Notes: generated by a model not told the origin, from the letters alone. DNA of 64,000 nt from Micromonospora pallida (GCF_900090325.1 NZ_FMHW01000002.1:6387001-6451000); one strand, 5' to 3'. Counted from the first letter of the stretch, positions 28,131-37,725 are shown. Numbers and translations are program-made.

Positions 28131-29309
28131 GTGTCGGCCGTTGATCTCGTCCTGCTGCTGCTCATGCTCGTGTTCGCGATCAGCGGATATCGCCAGGGAT
28201 TCGTCATCGGGGCGCTCTCCTTCACCGGCTTCTTCTTCGGGGCCCTGCTCGGTCTCCAGGTCGGTCCCCTGCTCGCGGACCGGCTCAGCGACAGCGCCGC
28301 CCGGGTGATCGTCGCGCTGACCGCGGTGTTCGGGCTGGCGGTGCTGGGCCAGACCCTTGCCGGCTGGCTCGGCTCGCACCTGCGGCACGCGATCACCAGC
28401 CGGATCGGCCGCCGCGCCGACGACATCGGGGGGGCGTTCGTCTCGCTCTTCGCGGTGATCATGGTGGCCTGGCTCGTCGCCGTCCCGCTCGGGTCGTCGT
28501 CCTTCCCCTGGCTGGCCGCCTCGGTACGGAACAGCGCACTGCTCACCGTGGTCGACCGGGTGATGCCGGACCAGGCCCAGCAGCTCTCCACCGCGCTGCG
28601 GGACACCGTCGACACCAACGGCTTCCCGGACGTCTTCGGCGATCTGGCCCCCACGCGGGCGCGGCAGGTCTCGCCCCCGGACCCGGCGCTCGCCGGCTCC
28701 CAGGTGGTCGCCAACGGCCAGCGTTCGGTGGTCAAGGTGCTCGGCTCCGCGCCTAGCTGCGGTCGCCGGATCGAGGGCTCCGGCTTCATCTACGCCGATG
28801 ACCGGGTGATGACCAACGCGCACGTGGTCGCCGGCACCCGCGACGTCTCGGTGGAACTGGGCGGCGACCGGTACGACGGCCGGGTCGTGGTCTATGACCC
28901 GGACCGGGACCTGGCCGTGCTCCACGTGCCGGACCTGCCCGGCCCGGCCCTGCGGTTCGCCGCCGACTCGGCGGGCAGCGGGGCGGACGCGATCGTGCTC
29001 GGCTTCCCACTTGACGGGCCGTACGACGCGCAGTCGGCCCGGATCCGGGACGTCGACCAGATCACCGGCCCGGACATCTACTCGTCGGGGGACGTCACCC
29101 GGGAGGTCTACACCATCCGCGCGCTGGTGCGCAGCGGCAACTCCGGCGGGCCACTGGTCGCGCCGAACGGACTGGTACTCGGGGTGATCTTCGCGGCGGC
29201 GGCGGACGACCCGAACACCGGGTTCGCGGTCACCGCCGAGGAGGCCCGGCCGGTGGCCCTGGCCGGTGCGGAGCGCACCCGCGCGGTCGGCACCGGCGAC
29301 TGCACCTGA
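28131..29309 (+). CDS. MarP-like membrane serine protease
   Basis: A 392-residue protein with an N-terminal CvpA/colicin V-like membrane domain of four helices (about 1-125) and an external trypsin-like protease domain. The catalytic triad is H231 (TNAHVVAG), D260 (DRDLAVL) and S338 (RSGNSGGPL). This is the architecture of M. tuberculosis MarP (Rv3671c), which protects against acid and oxidative stress by processing the wall hydrolase RipA. The gene follows the Nudix gene at the same place as in M. tuberculosis. Start is the GTG at 28131. MarP has a redox-regulated disulphide; whether the Cys in APSCGRR plays this role here is untested. Confidence 0.92.
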   Translation: MSAVDLVLLLLMLVFAISGYRQGFVIGALSFTGFFFGALLGLQVGPLLADRLSDSAARVIVALTAVFGLAVLGQTLAGWLGSHLRHAITSRIGRRADDIGGAFVSLFAVIMVAWLVAVPLGSSSFPWLAASVRNSALLTVVDRVMPDQAQQLSTALRDTVDTNGFPDVFGDLAPTRARQVSPPDPALAGSQVVANGQRSVVKVLGSAPSCGRRIEGSGFIYADDRVMTNAHVVAGTRDVSVELGGDRYDGRVVVYDPDRDLAVLHVPDLPGPALRFAADSAGSGADAIVLGFPLDGPYDAQSARIRDVDQITGPDIYSSGDVTREVYTIRALVRSGNSGGPLVAPNGLVLGVIFAAAADDPNTGFAVTAEEARPVALAGAERTRAVGTGDCT

Positions 29310-29467
29310 GCCGGTAACTGCCGCACCTGAGCGGCGGCCCGCGGGTACAGGAGGCCCTGCTCGACACCCACTCGCTCGGTGGCGGCGCTGGGCCGGTGGC
29401 GACCGCACCGAGCCGGCGACGGCTGTGCCGTCAGTGCAGAGCGGGGCAGGAGCAGGTGCTGCCCGGC

Positions 29468-29499
29468 CCGGGGAGAGGTGGTGTCCCACCCCTCCCCGG
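29468..29499. terminator. candidate bidirectional terminator hairpin
   Basis: An inverted repeat with 14-base arms (CCGGGGAGAGGTGG, one mismatch, TGTC loop) lies between the convergent MarP and proline-rich membrane protein genes. It has no T-tract, which is usual for GC-rich actinobacteria. Its position 24 bases past the stop of the minus-strand gene supports termination. Confidence 0.55.
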
Positions 29500-29523
29500 C
29501 TCCGGGTCGCGCACGGGTCGGGC

Positions 29524-30468
29524 TCAGCCCAGGAACTTGTCCAGGGCGGACTCGATGGCGCCGGTGTCCGGCGAGGCGTACGCCTTCATCGTGCTCTTGT
29601 TGTAGGTCACGAAGGACGGGCAGCGGACGGCCGGCGCGTTGATGGTGCCGCCGTCGCCGATCTTCTGCGCGGTCTTCGCGGCGTAGAAGGTGAGGGTGTA
29701 CCGGGACGACACGTAGTCGATCGTGATGATCTTGTCCGAGCTGTCCTTGAGCTGGCACTTCTTACCGGCGCCCTCGCTGCCCTCCTGGTACTTCAGGCAG
29801 CCCACGACGCTGACGCTCTCGAACTCGTCGCTCTTGGCGTAGTACGACTTGCCGTAGCCGGCGGAGCGGAGCATCCAGTTGTCCGGCCGGTCCACGGAGT
29901 TGTAGAACGTGTACGCCTTGGAACCGGACGGGGTCGAGTAGTCCTTGGCGTTGAGGATCGGGCTGCCCTCGCAGACCGACTCGAAGTCGCTGGAGTACCG
30001 GGCGGTCACCGCGTTGTTGTTGTTCGGCCCGTCGTCCGGCGTCTGCTCGGTCGACGGGGCGGTGCTCGGGTCGGTGCCGCCGGGAGCCGAGGTGGTGGCC
30101 ACCGGTGGCGGTTCCGGGTCGTCGTCACCGCTGGCGACGATCAGACCGACGCCGACCCCGCAGAGCGCCAGCAGCGCCACCGTCGCGGCGCCGACCCCGA
30201 GGCCGATCATCAGGCCCCGGCTCTTCTTCGCGGGCTGCACCGGTGTGGCGAACTGCGGCGGCGGGTATCCCGGCTGCTGCTGCGGGTAGCCGGGTTGCTG
30301 CTGGTAGCCGGGCTGACCGTACGCGAACGGATCCGGCTGTCCCGAGATCGGCTGGCCGGGCGGCGGTCCCCACGGCTGCCCGGAGACCGGCTGGCCCGGC
30401 GGCTGTCCCCAGGGCTGCCCGGCGTTCGGATCGGACGGTCCTCCGTACGGAGGGTGACTGTCGCTCAT
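29524..30468 (-). CDS. Pro/Gln-rich single-pass membrane protein with extracellular domain
   Basis: A 314-residue protein built like the one at 1571-2386: an N-terminal Pro/Gly/Gln/Tyr-rich cytoplasmic tail with near-identical GQPWGQPPGQPVSGQPWGPP units (1-80), a KKSR motif, one membrane helix near 86-110, an acidic and Ser/Thr/Pro linker, and an extracellular domain of about 165 residues with four cysteines and many lysine, serine and tyrosine residues. The outer domain looks like a secreted folded module, but I cannot name it. It is an isolated gene between MarP and the secretion module. The proline-rich tail resembles those of actinobacterial envelope proteins. Confidence 0.7.
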   Translation of the reverse strand: MSDSHPPYGGPSDPNAGQPWGQPPGQPVSGQPWGPPPGQPISGQPDPFAYGQPGYQQQPGYPQQQPGYPPPQFATPVQPAKKSRGLMIGLGVGAATVALLALCGVGVGLIVASGDDDPEPPPVATTSAPGGTDPSTAPSTEQTPDDGPNNNNAVTARYSSDFESVCEGSPILNAKDYSTPSGSKAYTFYNSVDRPDNWMLRSAGYGKSYYAKSDEFESVSVVGCLKYQEGSEGAGKKCQLKDSSDKIITIDYVSSRYTLTFYAAKTAQKIGDGGTINAPAVRCPSFVTYNKSTMKAYASPDTGAIESALDKFLG

Positions 30469-30686
30469 CTTTGGCCCTTATCGCTGTCGGCGGTGCGCTG
30501 GCACCCGAATCAATGTTCACGATAAACAGCGATGCAAATTGCCTGCTCACCGGTATCTCGAGCGATGCCGGGAACTCAACGGCCATTCATTGGAAGAATT
30601 CGAGGGGGAGCCGGTCCGTAGCGCTGAGTTAATTTTCCGTCACCATCACCCGCCTCGGGCTGATGGCGGCGCCGGATTGGGCGAGG
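30469..30686. promoter_or_regulatory. AT-richer upstream region of the Pro/Gln-rich membrane protein
   Basis: This 218-base interval between two minus-strand genes is markedly less GC-rich than its surroundings, with AATCAATG, GATAAACAG, TTCATTGGAAGAATTC and GAGTTAATTTTC stretches. It most likely carries the promoter of the gene starting at 30468. A weak open frame on the plus strand (TTG start, 30539) crosses it but has no supporting signals. Confidence 0.35.
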
Positions 30687-32105
30687 TCAGCGCCGGGTCG
30701 GGCGACGGTACCGGCGAATCAACAGCCCCGCACCAGTGACCAGGACAACACCGAGCAGTACGCCACCCCACAGCCGTCCGGGGGCGTTTCCCTCGGCGCC
30801 ACCGGCGGCCCGGGCCGTCCACCCGTCCCGCCGTGTGCCGGCGAGACCGAGTCGGCCGGTCTCGGTGCCGGACGTCTCGGCCACGCCCGGTGCCCGGCCG
30901 AAGCCCACCTCGCCGGGGGAGGAGTCGTCGTCGAGCGGGTTGCGCGGCACCGGGGGAACGTCCCGGGTCAGCGCGGCGACCGGATCGAGCCGGCCGAAGC
31001 CGAACCGGTCGTCCCGGCCGGCGGGGCCGATGTCCTGGGCGGTGCTGATCAGCCGCTGCACCACGTCACCGGCGGACATCTGCGGCCAGTTGGCGCGTAG
31101 CAGCGCGGCGGTGGCGGCCACCAACGGGGCGGCGAAGCTCGTCCCCTGCACCCGCCAGTAGCCGCCGGGCCGGGCGCCCACCAGCTCGGTGGCCGGTGCG
31201 GTCAGTACGGTCTCCGGCCCGGTGACCGAGCCGGACCAGAGTTTGTCGCTGTCCCGCTCCAGACCGGCGACCGCGATCACCCCGGGTTCCCGGGCCGGGT
31301 ACCAGATCCGGGGGCCGGAGGAGACCGACAGGTTGCCGGTGCAGGCGATCACCACCACGTCCCGCGCGAAGGCGTAGTCCAGCGCGGCCGCCAGGGCGGC
31401 GCTGTCGCCACTCCCGCCCAGGGAGAGGTTGATCACCCGCGCGCCGTTGTCGACCGCCCACCGGACTCCCTTGGCGACGACCAGCGCGTCGTCGTAGCGG
31501 TTCTCCTCGTCGAGGACCCGCACCGGCAGGATCTTCGCGTCCGGGGCCAGGCCGACCGCGCCCCGCCGGTCGTCCCGCCGGCCGGCGATCAGGGCGGCGA
31601 CCGTGGTCCCGTGCCCCACCGGGTCCGGCTCCGCCGCCCCGACGGGATCGACCAGGTCCAGACCGGGGAGCACCTGTCCGGCCAGGTCCGGGTGGGTGGC
31701 GTCCACCCCGGAATCGATCACCGCGACGGTGACCCCGCGCCCGGTGGACGTCCGCCAGGCGCTCTCCGCGTCGAGCGCGTCGAGTTGCCACTGGTCGTCG
31801 CGTACCTGGTCGGCGCGGGTAGGGGCGTACACCGGGTCGACGACGGCGGGCGCCGGACGCAGCGGCGCCCCGACGGTCGTGACCGCCCGGGCCGGCGCTT
31901 CGACGGTCGTGACCGCCCGGGCCGGCGCCCCGACGGTCGTGACCGCGCGGACCGGCGCAGTCACGACGGCCGCCGAGGGCGAGGCGGCGTGGGCGGGTGA
32001 CGCGGGTGGCACGACGAGCGGGACGGCCGTCGCGGCCGCGGCGAGCAGCGCACAGCCGGCGAGCCGCCGGGCCCCGGTAGCGCACCTCCGCCGCACCCCA
32101 GTCAC
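30687..32105 (-). CDS. mycP: type VII secretion-associated mycosin (S8 subtilisin protease)
   Basis: A 472-residue membrane-anchored subtilase of the mycosin family. From the preferred GTG at 32105 it has a signal peptide with AHA cleavage, a Thr/Val/Pro repeat linker (about 45-95), the catalytic triad D131 (VIDSGVD), H165 (GHGTTVA) and S323 (GTSFAAPL), and a C-terminal membrane helix followed by RRYRRPTRR. Mycosins process ESX substrates and stabilise the secretion complex. It is the gene downstream of eccC. The start is not certain because the ribosome-binding site is weak; a further upstream frame is open but looks non-coding. Confidence 0.88.
   Translation of the reverse strand: MTGVRRRCATGARRLAGCALLAAAATAVPLVVPPASPAHAASPSAAVVTAPVRAVTTVGAPARAVTTVEAPARAVTTVGAPLRPAPAVVDPVYAPTRADQVRDDQWQLDALDAESAWRTSTGRGVTVAVIDSGVDATHPDLAGQVLPGLDLVDPVGAAEPDPVGHGTTVAALIAGRRDDRRGAVGLAPDAKILPVRVLDEENRYDDALVVAKGVRWAVDNGARVINLSLGGSGDSAALAAALDYAFARDVVVIACTGNLSVSSGPRIWYPAREPGVIAVAGLERDSDKLWSGSVTGPETVLTAPATELVGARPGGYWRVQGTSFAAPLVAATAALLRANWPQMSAGDVVQRLISTAQDIGPAGRDDRFGFGRLDPVAALTRDVPPVPRNPLDDDSSPGEVGFGRAPGVAETSGTETGRLGLAGTRRDGWTARAAGGAEGNAPGRLWGGVLLGVVLVTGAGLLIRRYRRPTRR
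31861..31950 (-). repeat. 30-bp tandem repeats in the mycosin linker
   Basis: Three contiguous 30-base units, with a degenerate fourth copy beyond 31950, encode decapeptides of the PARAVTTVGA type just after the signal peptide of the mycosin. Units differ at only a few bases. They lengthen the extracellular linker before the protease domain and keep the frame, so copy number could vary without breaking the gene. Confidence 0.8.
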
Positions 32106-32205
32106 ACCCTCAGCCCATTCGCCACGCCGGACACATGATGCTCGGAGGTTACCTGCTCTCCGGCCCACTCCGACTCCTCTTCGCACAATCACCCACCATC
32201 GGTGC

Positions 32206-35200
32206 TCAGCTCGGCGGGAGGTACGCGAGCTGCACCAGCCGTACGCCCTCCCGCCGGGTCACCAGCCGGCCCCGACCGGGCGGCAGCGGGCCGGGGCGGA
32301 CCGGTCCGACCAGCGCGCCCTCGTCCGGGCTGCCGGTCATCACCAGGCCGGCCGTGGCGAGTTCCCGCAGCCGTTGGACGATCGGCTCGTACTGGGCCCG
32401 GGCCGCGCCGCCGGAGCGCCGGGCCAGCACCAGGTGCAGCCCCACGTCCCGGGCCTGCGGTAGGTACTCCTCCAGCGCCCGCAACGGGTTCGCCGGGCCG
32501 GTGGCGACCAGGTCGTAGTCGTCGACCAGCACGAACAGTTCCGGTCCGGACCACCAGGACCGGTCCCGCAGTTGCCCGGCAGTGACCTCCGGGCCGGGCA
32601 TCCGGCGCCGCATGTAGCCGGCGACCGACTCGATCAGCTCGGCGGTGCCGGCCGCGGCGGTGCCGTAGCCGATCAGGTGGTCCGTCTCGATCGCGCCGAG
32701 CAGGCTGCGCCGGTAGTCGACCAGGATGATCCGGGCCTGCTCCGGGGTGAACCGCCGGGTGATCGACGTGGCCAGCGAGCGCAGGAAGGACGACTTGCCG
32801 CACTCCGCGTCCCCGAAGACCACGAAGTGCGGCTCGGCGGCGAAGTCGAGTTCGACCGGACGCAGGTCCGCCTCGGCGATGCCGACCGGCAGCCGTAGCC
32901 CGGTCGACGTGGACAGGTCCAGGTCCGGGTAGGGCAGCACCGGCGGGAGCAGCCGTACCGCCGGGGCGGCTGGACCGGCCCAGGCCCCGGCGACCGCCTT
33001 CACCAGGTCGCCGGTGTCCGCCCCGGAGTCGGCCAGTCGCGGCACGGCGGCCAGTCGCGGTACCGCGGCCAGGAAGTGCAGACGTTCCGCGGTGATGCCC
33101 CGGCCCGGGCTGTTCTCCGGCACGTTCATCGCCGCCTGCCGGGCGACGCCCGAGTCGGACGGGTCGCCGAGGCGCAGTTCCAGCCGGGAACCGAACAGGT
33201 CCCGGATCGCCGGCCGGAAGTCCAACCAGCGCAGCGCGGTCGCCACCACGTGCACGCCGTACGCCAGCCCCCGGCCGGCCAGGTCGGTGACCGGACCTTC
33301 CAGGTCGTCGTACTCGCCGCGCAGGGTGGCCCAGCCGTCCACCACGAGGAAGACGTCGCCGAACGGGTCGGTCACCGGCTGCCCGGCGGCGGCCAGTCCC
33401 GCCCGCCGCTGCCGGTACGCGGCCATCGATTCCACGCCCAGCTCCGCGAAGCGTTGCTCGCGCTCGGCCAGCAGAGTGGCGACCTCCCCGACGGTACGGC
33501 GTACCGAGGTCGGGTCGGCGCGGCCGGCGACCCCGCCGACGTGCGGCAGATCGCGGAGCGGGCCCAGCCCGCCGCCGCCGAAGTCCAGGCAGTACACCTG
33601 CACCTCGTACGGGGTGTGGGTGAGCGCGAGCGTGCAGATCAGCGTGCGCAGCAGGCCGGACTTGCCGCTCTGCGGCGCGCCGACCACGGCGACGTGCCCG
33701 GCCGCGCCGTCCAGGGCCAACCAGAGCAGGTCACGGCGCTGGTCGTACGGCTTGTCGACCACCGCCACCGGCACCTGGAGCGCGCCGTGCAGCTCCGGAT
33801 TGCCGAAGGTCAGGCCGCGCGCCGGGTCGGTACCGACCGGGCCGAGCAGGTCGTCCAGGGCCGGTGAGGAGTCCAGTGGGGGCAGCCAGACCTGGTGGGC
33901 CGGCGGACCCTGGCCGGCGATCCGCCCGACCAGCACGTCCAGCAGGGTCCCGCCGTCCGGCTCCTCCTCGACCGGTCGGGTCGACGGGGCGGCCGGCTCC
34001 GGCACCGGCACGAGGTGGGTGGAGAAGGCGAGCAGGCGGGGCGTGCCGGCGGTGCTGCCACCCACACCGCCGCCGGGCCGGCGGAGCGCCCCGGAGACGT
34101 ACGCGGCCCGGAACCGGACCAGCGGCTCGGTGCCGAAGCGCAGGTAGCCGTGCCCGGGGGAGCGGGGCAGCTCGTGCGCGTCCGGCACACCGAGCACCGT
34201 CCGGGACTCCAGCGCGGAGAAGGTCCGCAACCCGATCCGGTACGACAGGTGGGTGTCCAGCCCGCGCAGCCGTCCCTCCTCCAGCCGCTGCGACGCCAGC
34301 AGCAGGTGCACCCCGAGGGACCGACCCAGCCGGCCGATCTGCACGAACAGGTCGATGAAGTCCGGCTTGTGGAAGAGCAGCTCGGAGAACTCGTCGCAGA
34401 TCACCAGCAGGGACGGCAACGGGGCGAGCGGGGTGCCCGCCGTCCGGGCCCGTTCGTAGTCGCGCAGGCTGGCGAAGTTGCCGGCCCGTCGCAGCAGCTC
34501 CTGCCGGCGGGTCAACTCGCCGTTGAGCGCGTCGGCCATCCGGTCCACCAGCGGTAGCGCGTCCGCGAGGTTGGTGATCACGGCGGCGGTGTGCGGCAGC
34601 CGGTCGAACGAGGCGAAGGTGGCCCCGCCTTTGAAGTCGATCAGGACGAAGTTGAGCACCTCCGAGCTGTGCGCGGCCGCCAGCCCCAGCACCAGCGTGC
34701 GCAGCAGCTCCGACTTGCCGGACCCGGTGGCCCCGATGAGCAGCCCGTGCGGACCCATGCCGTCCTGTGCGGACTCCTTCAGGTCCAGCTCGATCGCGCC
34801 ACCGTCGGTGCCGACGCCGATCGGCACCCGCAGCCGGTCGCGCGGGGCCCGGGGCGTCCAGCCCTGCTCGACCGAGAAGTTCTCCGGATCGCCGAGGCCG
34901 AGCAGCTCGGGCAGGCCCAGTTCGGCCCGGACCGGCGCGTCCGACCCCCGGACCGTGGTCGCCAACCGCAGCGGGGCGAGCCGTCGGGCGACCGCCTCGG
35001 CGTCGGTGATCCCGAGCTGGTCGGCGGTGCCCACCTCGGCGTGCGTGTCGGCCGTGTACGAGTGCAGCCGCCCGTCGCGTACCGCCAGCACCAGCGTGGT
35101 CCGGTCGGGCAGGCGCGGCGGCGGGGTGTCCAGGTCGACCACGGTGACCGCGTCGATCCCCCCGTCCGAGGTGAGGTGGGTGGCGCCGGTCAGGTCCGCG

Positions 35201-36192
35201 CCGTCGAGTACCACCACCACGTGTGGCCCGTCGGTGGCCGGCCCGGCCGGACTGAACCGCGAGCGGCTGCCCAGCACCTCGCCGAGGAGCTGTTCGAGAT
35301 CGGTCGCGGCGCTGGTGACCAGACGCACCGGGCCGAGCGCGTCGGTCCGGACCGGATGGTGGGCGTGCGGCAGCCACTTGACCCACTCCCAGGCCGCCCG
35401 CCGCTCCGGCCCGGCGCAGACCGCGACGAGCAGTTCGTCCGGGGCGTGGAAGACCGCGAGCTGGGTGAGCATCGCCCGGGCCAGCGCCCGCGCCGACGGC
35501 GAGCCGGCCGTCCGGGTCGTCGGGTCGTCGCCGTCGCCGCGCAGGTGGACCCGGGCGAAGCTGCGCAGCGAGAGCGCCACCGGCAGGTCCGGCACCACCG
35601 AGTACGCGTCGAGGAACCGGCGCAGCGCGCCTGCGGTCATCGGTTCCAGCTCCTCCAGCGGCCGGGTGGTGGGCGGCAGCAGCGGGGTGGCCAGGGTCTG
35701 CGGCCCGAGCGCCACCCGGACCACCGCGAAGTCCGGGTCGGTGGGGCGGCGCTCCCACACCCGGTGGCTGTCGACGGTGGACCAGAGCCGGGTCGGGGCG
35801 GGGTGCCGGTAGTACAGGCCGGCACGCTGCCGGCCGGCGGTGCGCCGGACCTGGCGACGCAGCACGGCGAGGTGGCGCAGGTACTCCCGCCGGGCGGCCA
35901 TCATCTCGGACTTCTTCGGGGTGCCGGCGGCGCTGCCCCAGGAGGTGACCAGCATGGCCAGCGAGGAGAGCCCGAACATGCCGCCGACCACGTACGAGTA
36001 CGCCCCACCGCCCCGGCCGAACATCATCGCCATGGCCACCGTCCCGCCGAGCATCGGCAGGAGCATCAGCAGCTGCTGCCACCGGCCGCCGGTGACCTCG
36101 GGGATCTCCGGGGGCGCCTCGACCGGGAGTTCGCCGACCGGGATCTCCGGGGCCGGGCGGCGCGGCGGTCGCTTGATGACGACAGTGGACAC
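32206..36192 (-). CDS. eccC: type VII secretion protein EccC (three-ATPase FtsK/SpoIIIE)
   Basis: A 1,328-residue motor protein of ESX-type secretion. After a proline-rich N-terminus come two membrane helices (about 38-80), a DUF-like stalk domain, and three FtsK/SpoIIIE ATPase domains with intact Walker A motifs: GATGSGKS (K493), GAPQSGKS (K844) and GDAECGKS (K1133). The first domain also has a full Walker B (LLVICDEFSELL). EccCa and EccCb are fused, as in ESX-5 and actinomycete systems. A small tandem repeat (LAAVPR twice) lies between domains 2 and 3. The GTG start has a GGGAGG ribosome-binding site five bases upstream. It is divergent from eccD and followed by mycP. Confidence 0.95.
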   Translation of the reverse strand: MSTVVIKRPPRRPAPEIPVGELPVEAPPEIPEVTGGRWQQLLMLLPMLGGTVAMAMMFGRGGGAYSYVVGGMFGLSSLAMLVTSWGSAAGTPKKSEMMAARREYLRHLAVLRRQVRRTAGRQRAGLYYRHPAPTRLWSTVDSHRVWERRPTDPDFAVVRVALGPQTLATPLLPPTTRPLEELEPMTAGALRRFLDAYSVVPDLPVALSLRSFARVHLRGDGDDPTTRTAGSPSARALARAMLTQLAVFHAPDELLVAVCAGPERRAAWEWVKWLPHAHHPVRTDALGPVRLVTSAATDLEQLLGEVLGSRSRFSPAGPATDGPHVVVVLDGADLTGATHLTSDGGIDAVTVVDLDTPPPRLPDRTTLVLAVRDGRLHSYTADTHAEVGTADQLGITDAEAVARRLAPLRLATTVRGSDAPVRAELGLPELLGLGDPENFSVEQGWTPRAPRDRLRVPIGVGTDGGAIELDLKESAQDGMGPHGLLIGATGSGKSELLRTLVLGLAAAHSSEVLNFVLIDFKGGATFASFDRLPHTAAVITNLADALPLVDRMADALNGELTRRQELLRRAGNFASLRDYERARTAGTPLAPLPSLLVICDEFSELLFHKPDFIDLFVQIGRLGRSLGVHLLLASQRLEEGRLRGLDTHLSYRIGLRTFSALESRTVLGVPDAHELPRSPGHGYLRFGTEPLVRFRAAYVSGALRRPGGGVGGSTAGTPRLLAFSTHLVPVPEPAAPSTRPVEEEPDGGTLLDVLVGRIAGQGPPAHQVWLPPLDSSPALDDLLGPVGTDPARGLTFGNPELHGALQVPVAVVDKPYDQRRDLLWLALDGAAGHVAVVGAPQSGKSGLLRTLICTLALTHTPYEVQVYCLDFGGGGLGPLRDLPHVGGVAGRADPTSVRRTVGEVATLLAEREQRFAELGVESMAAYRQRRAGLAAAGQPVTDPFGDVFLVVDGWATLRGEYDDLEGPVTDLAGRGLAYGVHVVATALRWLDFRPAIRDLFGSRLELRLGDPSDSGVARQAAMNVPENSPGRGITAERLHFLAAVPRLAAVPRLADSGADTGDLVKAVAGAWAGPAAPAVRLLPPVLPYPDLDLSTSTGLRLPVGIAEADLRPVELDFAAEPHFVVFGDAECGKSSFLRSLATSITRRFTPEQARIILVDYRRSLLGAIETDHLIGYGTAAAGTAELIESVAGYMRRRMPGPEVTAGQLRDRSWWSGPELFVLVDDYDLVATGPANPLRALEEYLPQARDVGLHLVLARRSGGAARAQYEPIVQRLRELATAGLVMTGSPDEGALVGPVRPGPLPPGRGRLVTRREGVRLVQLAYLPPS

Positions 36193-36282
36193 ACATCCTC
36201 CCTATGCGCTCGGTAACCCGAGCCTGGCTCATGGTAGGAAAAGTGCTGCCGTCCGCGCGCACCGCCTGACAGGGAGTGAGAA

Positions 36283-37689
36283 TTGTCGACAACCGGGCTC
36301 GCCCGACTCACGATCTGCGCCCCGCAGCGGCGGCTGGACGTGGCGCTGCCGGAGCAGGTGCCGCTCGCCGAACTCCTGCCCGAGGTGCTCCGGCACGCCG
36401 GTGAGGGGCTCGCCGACGACGGCGAACGACACGGCGGCTGGGTGCTGCGTCGTACCGACGGGGTCGTGCTGGCGACCGGTCAGGCGCTGCACGCCCAGGG
36501 CGTCCGCGACGGCGAGGTGCTGCACCTCGTCCCGGCCCACGCGCAGTGGCCCGAACTCGAGTACGACGACGTGGTGGAGGTCATCGCGGACGGCGCACGC
36601 CGTCGGGGCGCCGCCTGGTCGCCGGCCGCCACCCGGGTCGCCGCGTTGGCCGGGGCCGCCGTGCCGCTTGCCGTCGGGCTGGTCGCGCTCACCGCCGGCG
36701 GCCCCGACCACCCGGCCGACTGGCTGGTCGCGGCGGCGGTCGCCGTCCTGCTCGCGGGCGCCGGTGGCGTCGCCTCCCGGGCGTACGGGGACGGCCCGGC
36801 CGGAGCGGCGCTGGGCGGGTACGCCCTGCCGTACGCCTTCGCCGCCGGCGCGCTGCTGGTCAGCTCCGGTGACCCGGTCTCCCCGTTCCGCCCGGTGCGC
36901 TGGCTGGGCGCACCCGAGCTGCTGGCCGGCTCGGTCGCGCTGCTCCTCGTCGCGGTGCTCGGTCTGCTCGGCGTCGCCGCCCGGCTGCGGGTGTTCGTCG
37001 GCGGGGCGACGGTCGGGCTGGCCGGCGCGGCCACCGCCCTGCTCGGGCTGGTCCTCACCCCGGCCGGCACCGCCGCCGTCCTGCTCAGCGTCCTGGTCTT
37101 CGCCGTCGGCGCGCTGCCCCTGCTCGCCATCCGCCTCGGCAAGGTGCCGCTCCCGCCGATCACGCTGCCGGCCGGAGCCGGGACCGAGGCTCGCCCCGGG
37201 GTCCGCGACCTGCCGGACACCGGCCGGGTGCACGCGGCGGTGGCCCGTACCGAGGAGACGCTGACCGGGATGCTGCTCGGGCACGCGGTGCTGGCGGTCG
37301 CCGCCGCGCTCGTGCTCACCGTGACCGGCGGGCTCGCCGGCCGGATCCTGGTCGCCGTCGCCGCGGTGGTGCTGCTGCTGCGGGCGCGACTGTTCGTGGC
37401 GCTGCGGCAGCGGGTGCCCACCGTGCTCGCCGGTCTGGCCGCCCTCGCCGTGCTGGGCGTCGCCCTGGTCGACCGGGCCGGCCCGGTGGCCCTGCTCGGG
37501 CTGGTCGCCGCCGGGGCGGTGCTCGCGCTGCTCACCGTGGCGGCCGGCACCACGTACGCGCGGCGGCCGGTCTCGCCGTACCTGGGTCGGGCGGCCGACC
37601 TGACCGACACGCTGCTGGTGGTGGCGGTGGTCCCGGTGGCCTGCGCGGTGCTCGACCTGTACGACCGGGCCCGGGGCCTGCTCGGCTGA
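36283..37689 (+). CDS. eccD: type VII secretion integral membrane protein EccD
   Basis: A 468-residue channel subunit: an N-terminal ubiquitin-like domain (about 1-95, starting LARLTICAPQRRLDVALP and ending VLHLVPAHAQ) followed by about eleven membrane helices, as in YukD-EccD fusions. The start is a TTG at 36283 with a clear AGGGAGTGAG ribosome-binding site. It is divergent from eccC, with 90 bases between start codons holding both promoters. EccB, EccE and WXG100/ESAT-6 genes, which normally accompany it, are not in the window, so the system is either incomplete or encoded at more than one locus. Confidence 0.9.
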   Translation: MSTTGLARLTICAPQRRLDVALPEQVPLAELLPEVLRHAGEGLADDGERHGGWVLRRTDGVVLATGQALHAQGVRDGEVLHLVPAHAQWPELEYDDVVEVIADGARRRGAAWSPAATRVAALAGAAVPLAVGLVALTAGGPDHPADWLVAAAVAVLLAGAGGVASRAYGDGPAGAALGGYALPYAFAAGALLVSSGDPVSPFRPVRWLGAPELLAGSVALLLVAVLGLLGVAARLRVFVGGATVGLAGAATALLGLVLTPAGTAAVLLSVLVFAVGALPLLAIRLGKVPLPPITLPAGAGTEARPGVRDLPDTGRVHAAVARTEETLTGMLLGHAVLAVAAALVLTVTGGLAGRILVAVAAVVLLLRARLFVALRQRVPTVLAGLAALAVLGVALVDRAGPVALLGLVAAGAVLALLTVAAGTTYARRPVSPYLGRAADLTDTLLVVAVVPVACAVLDLYDRARGLLG

Positions 37690-37725
37690 GCGGCCCCGGG
37701 CCCGGTTCGGTCGGATCGGCTGCGG

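Noticed and set aside
30539..30739. 66-codon plus-strand frame upstream of the Pro/Gln-rich gene
   Set aside because: TTG start, no ribosome-binding site, lies in an AT-rich promoter-like pocket and runs into the mycosin gene.
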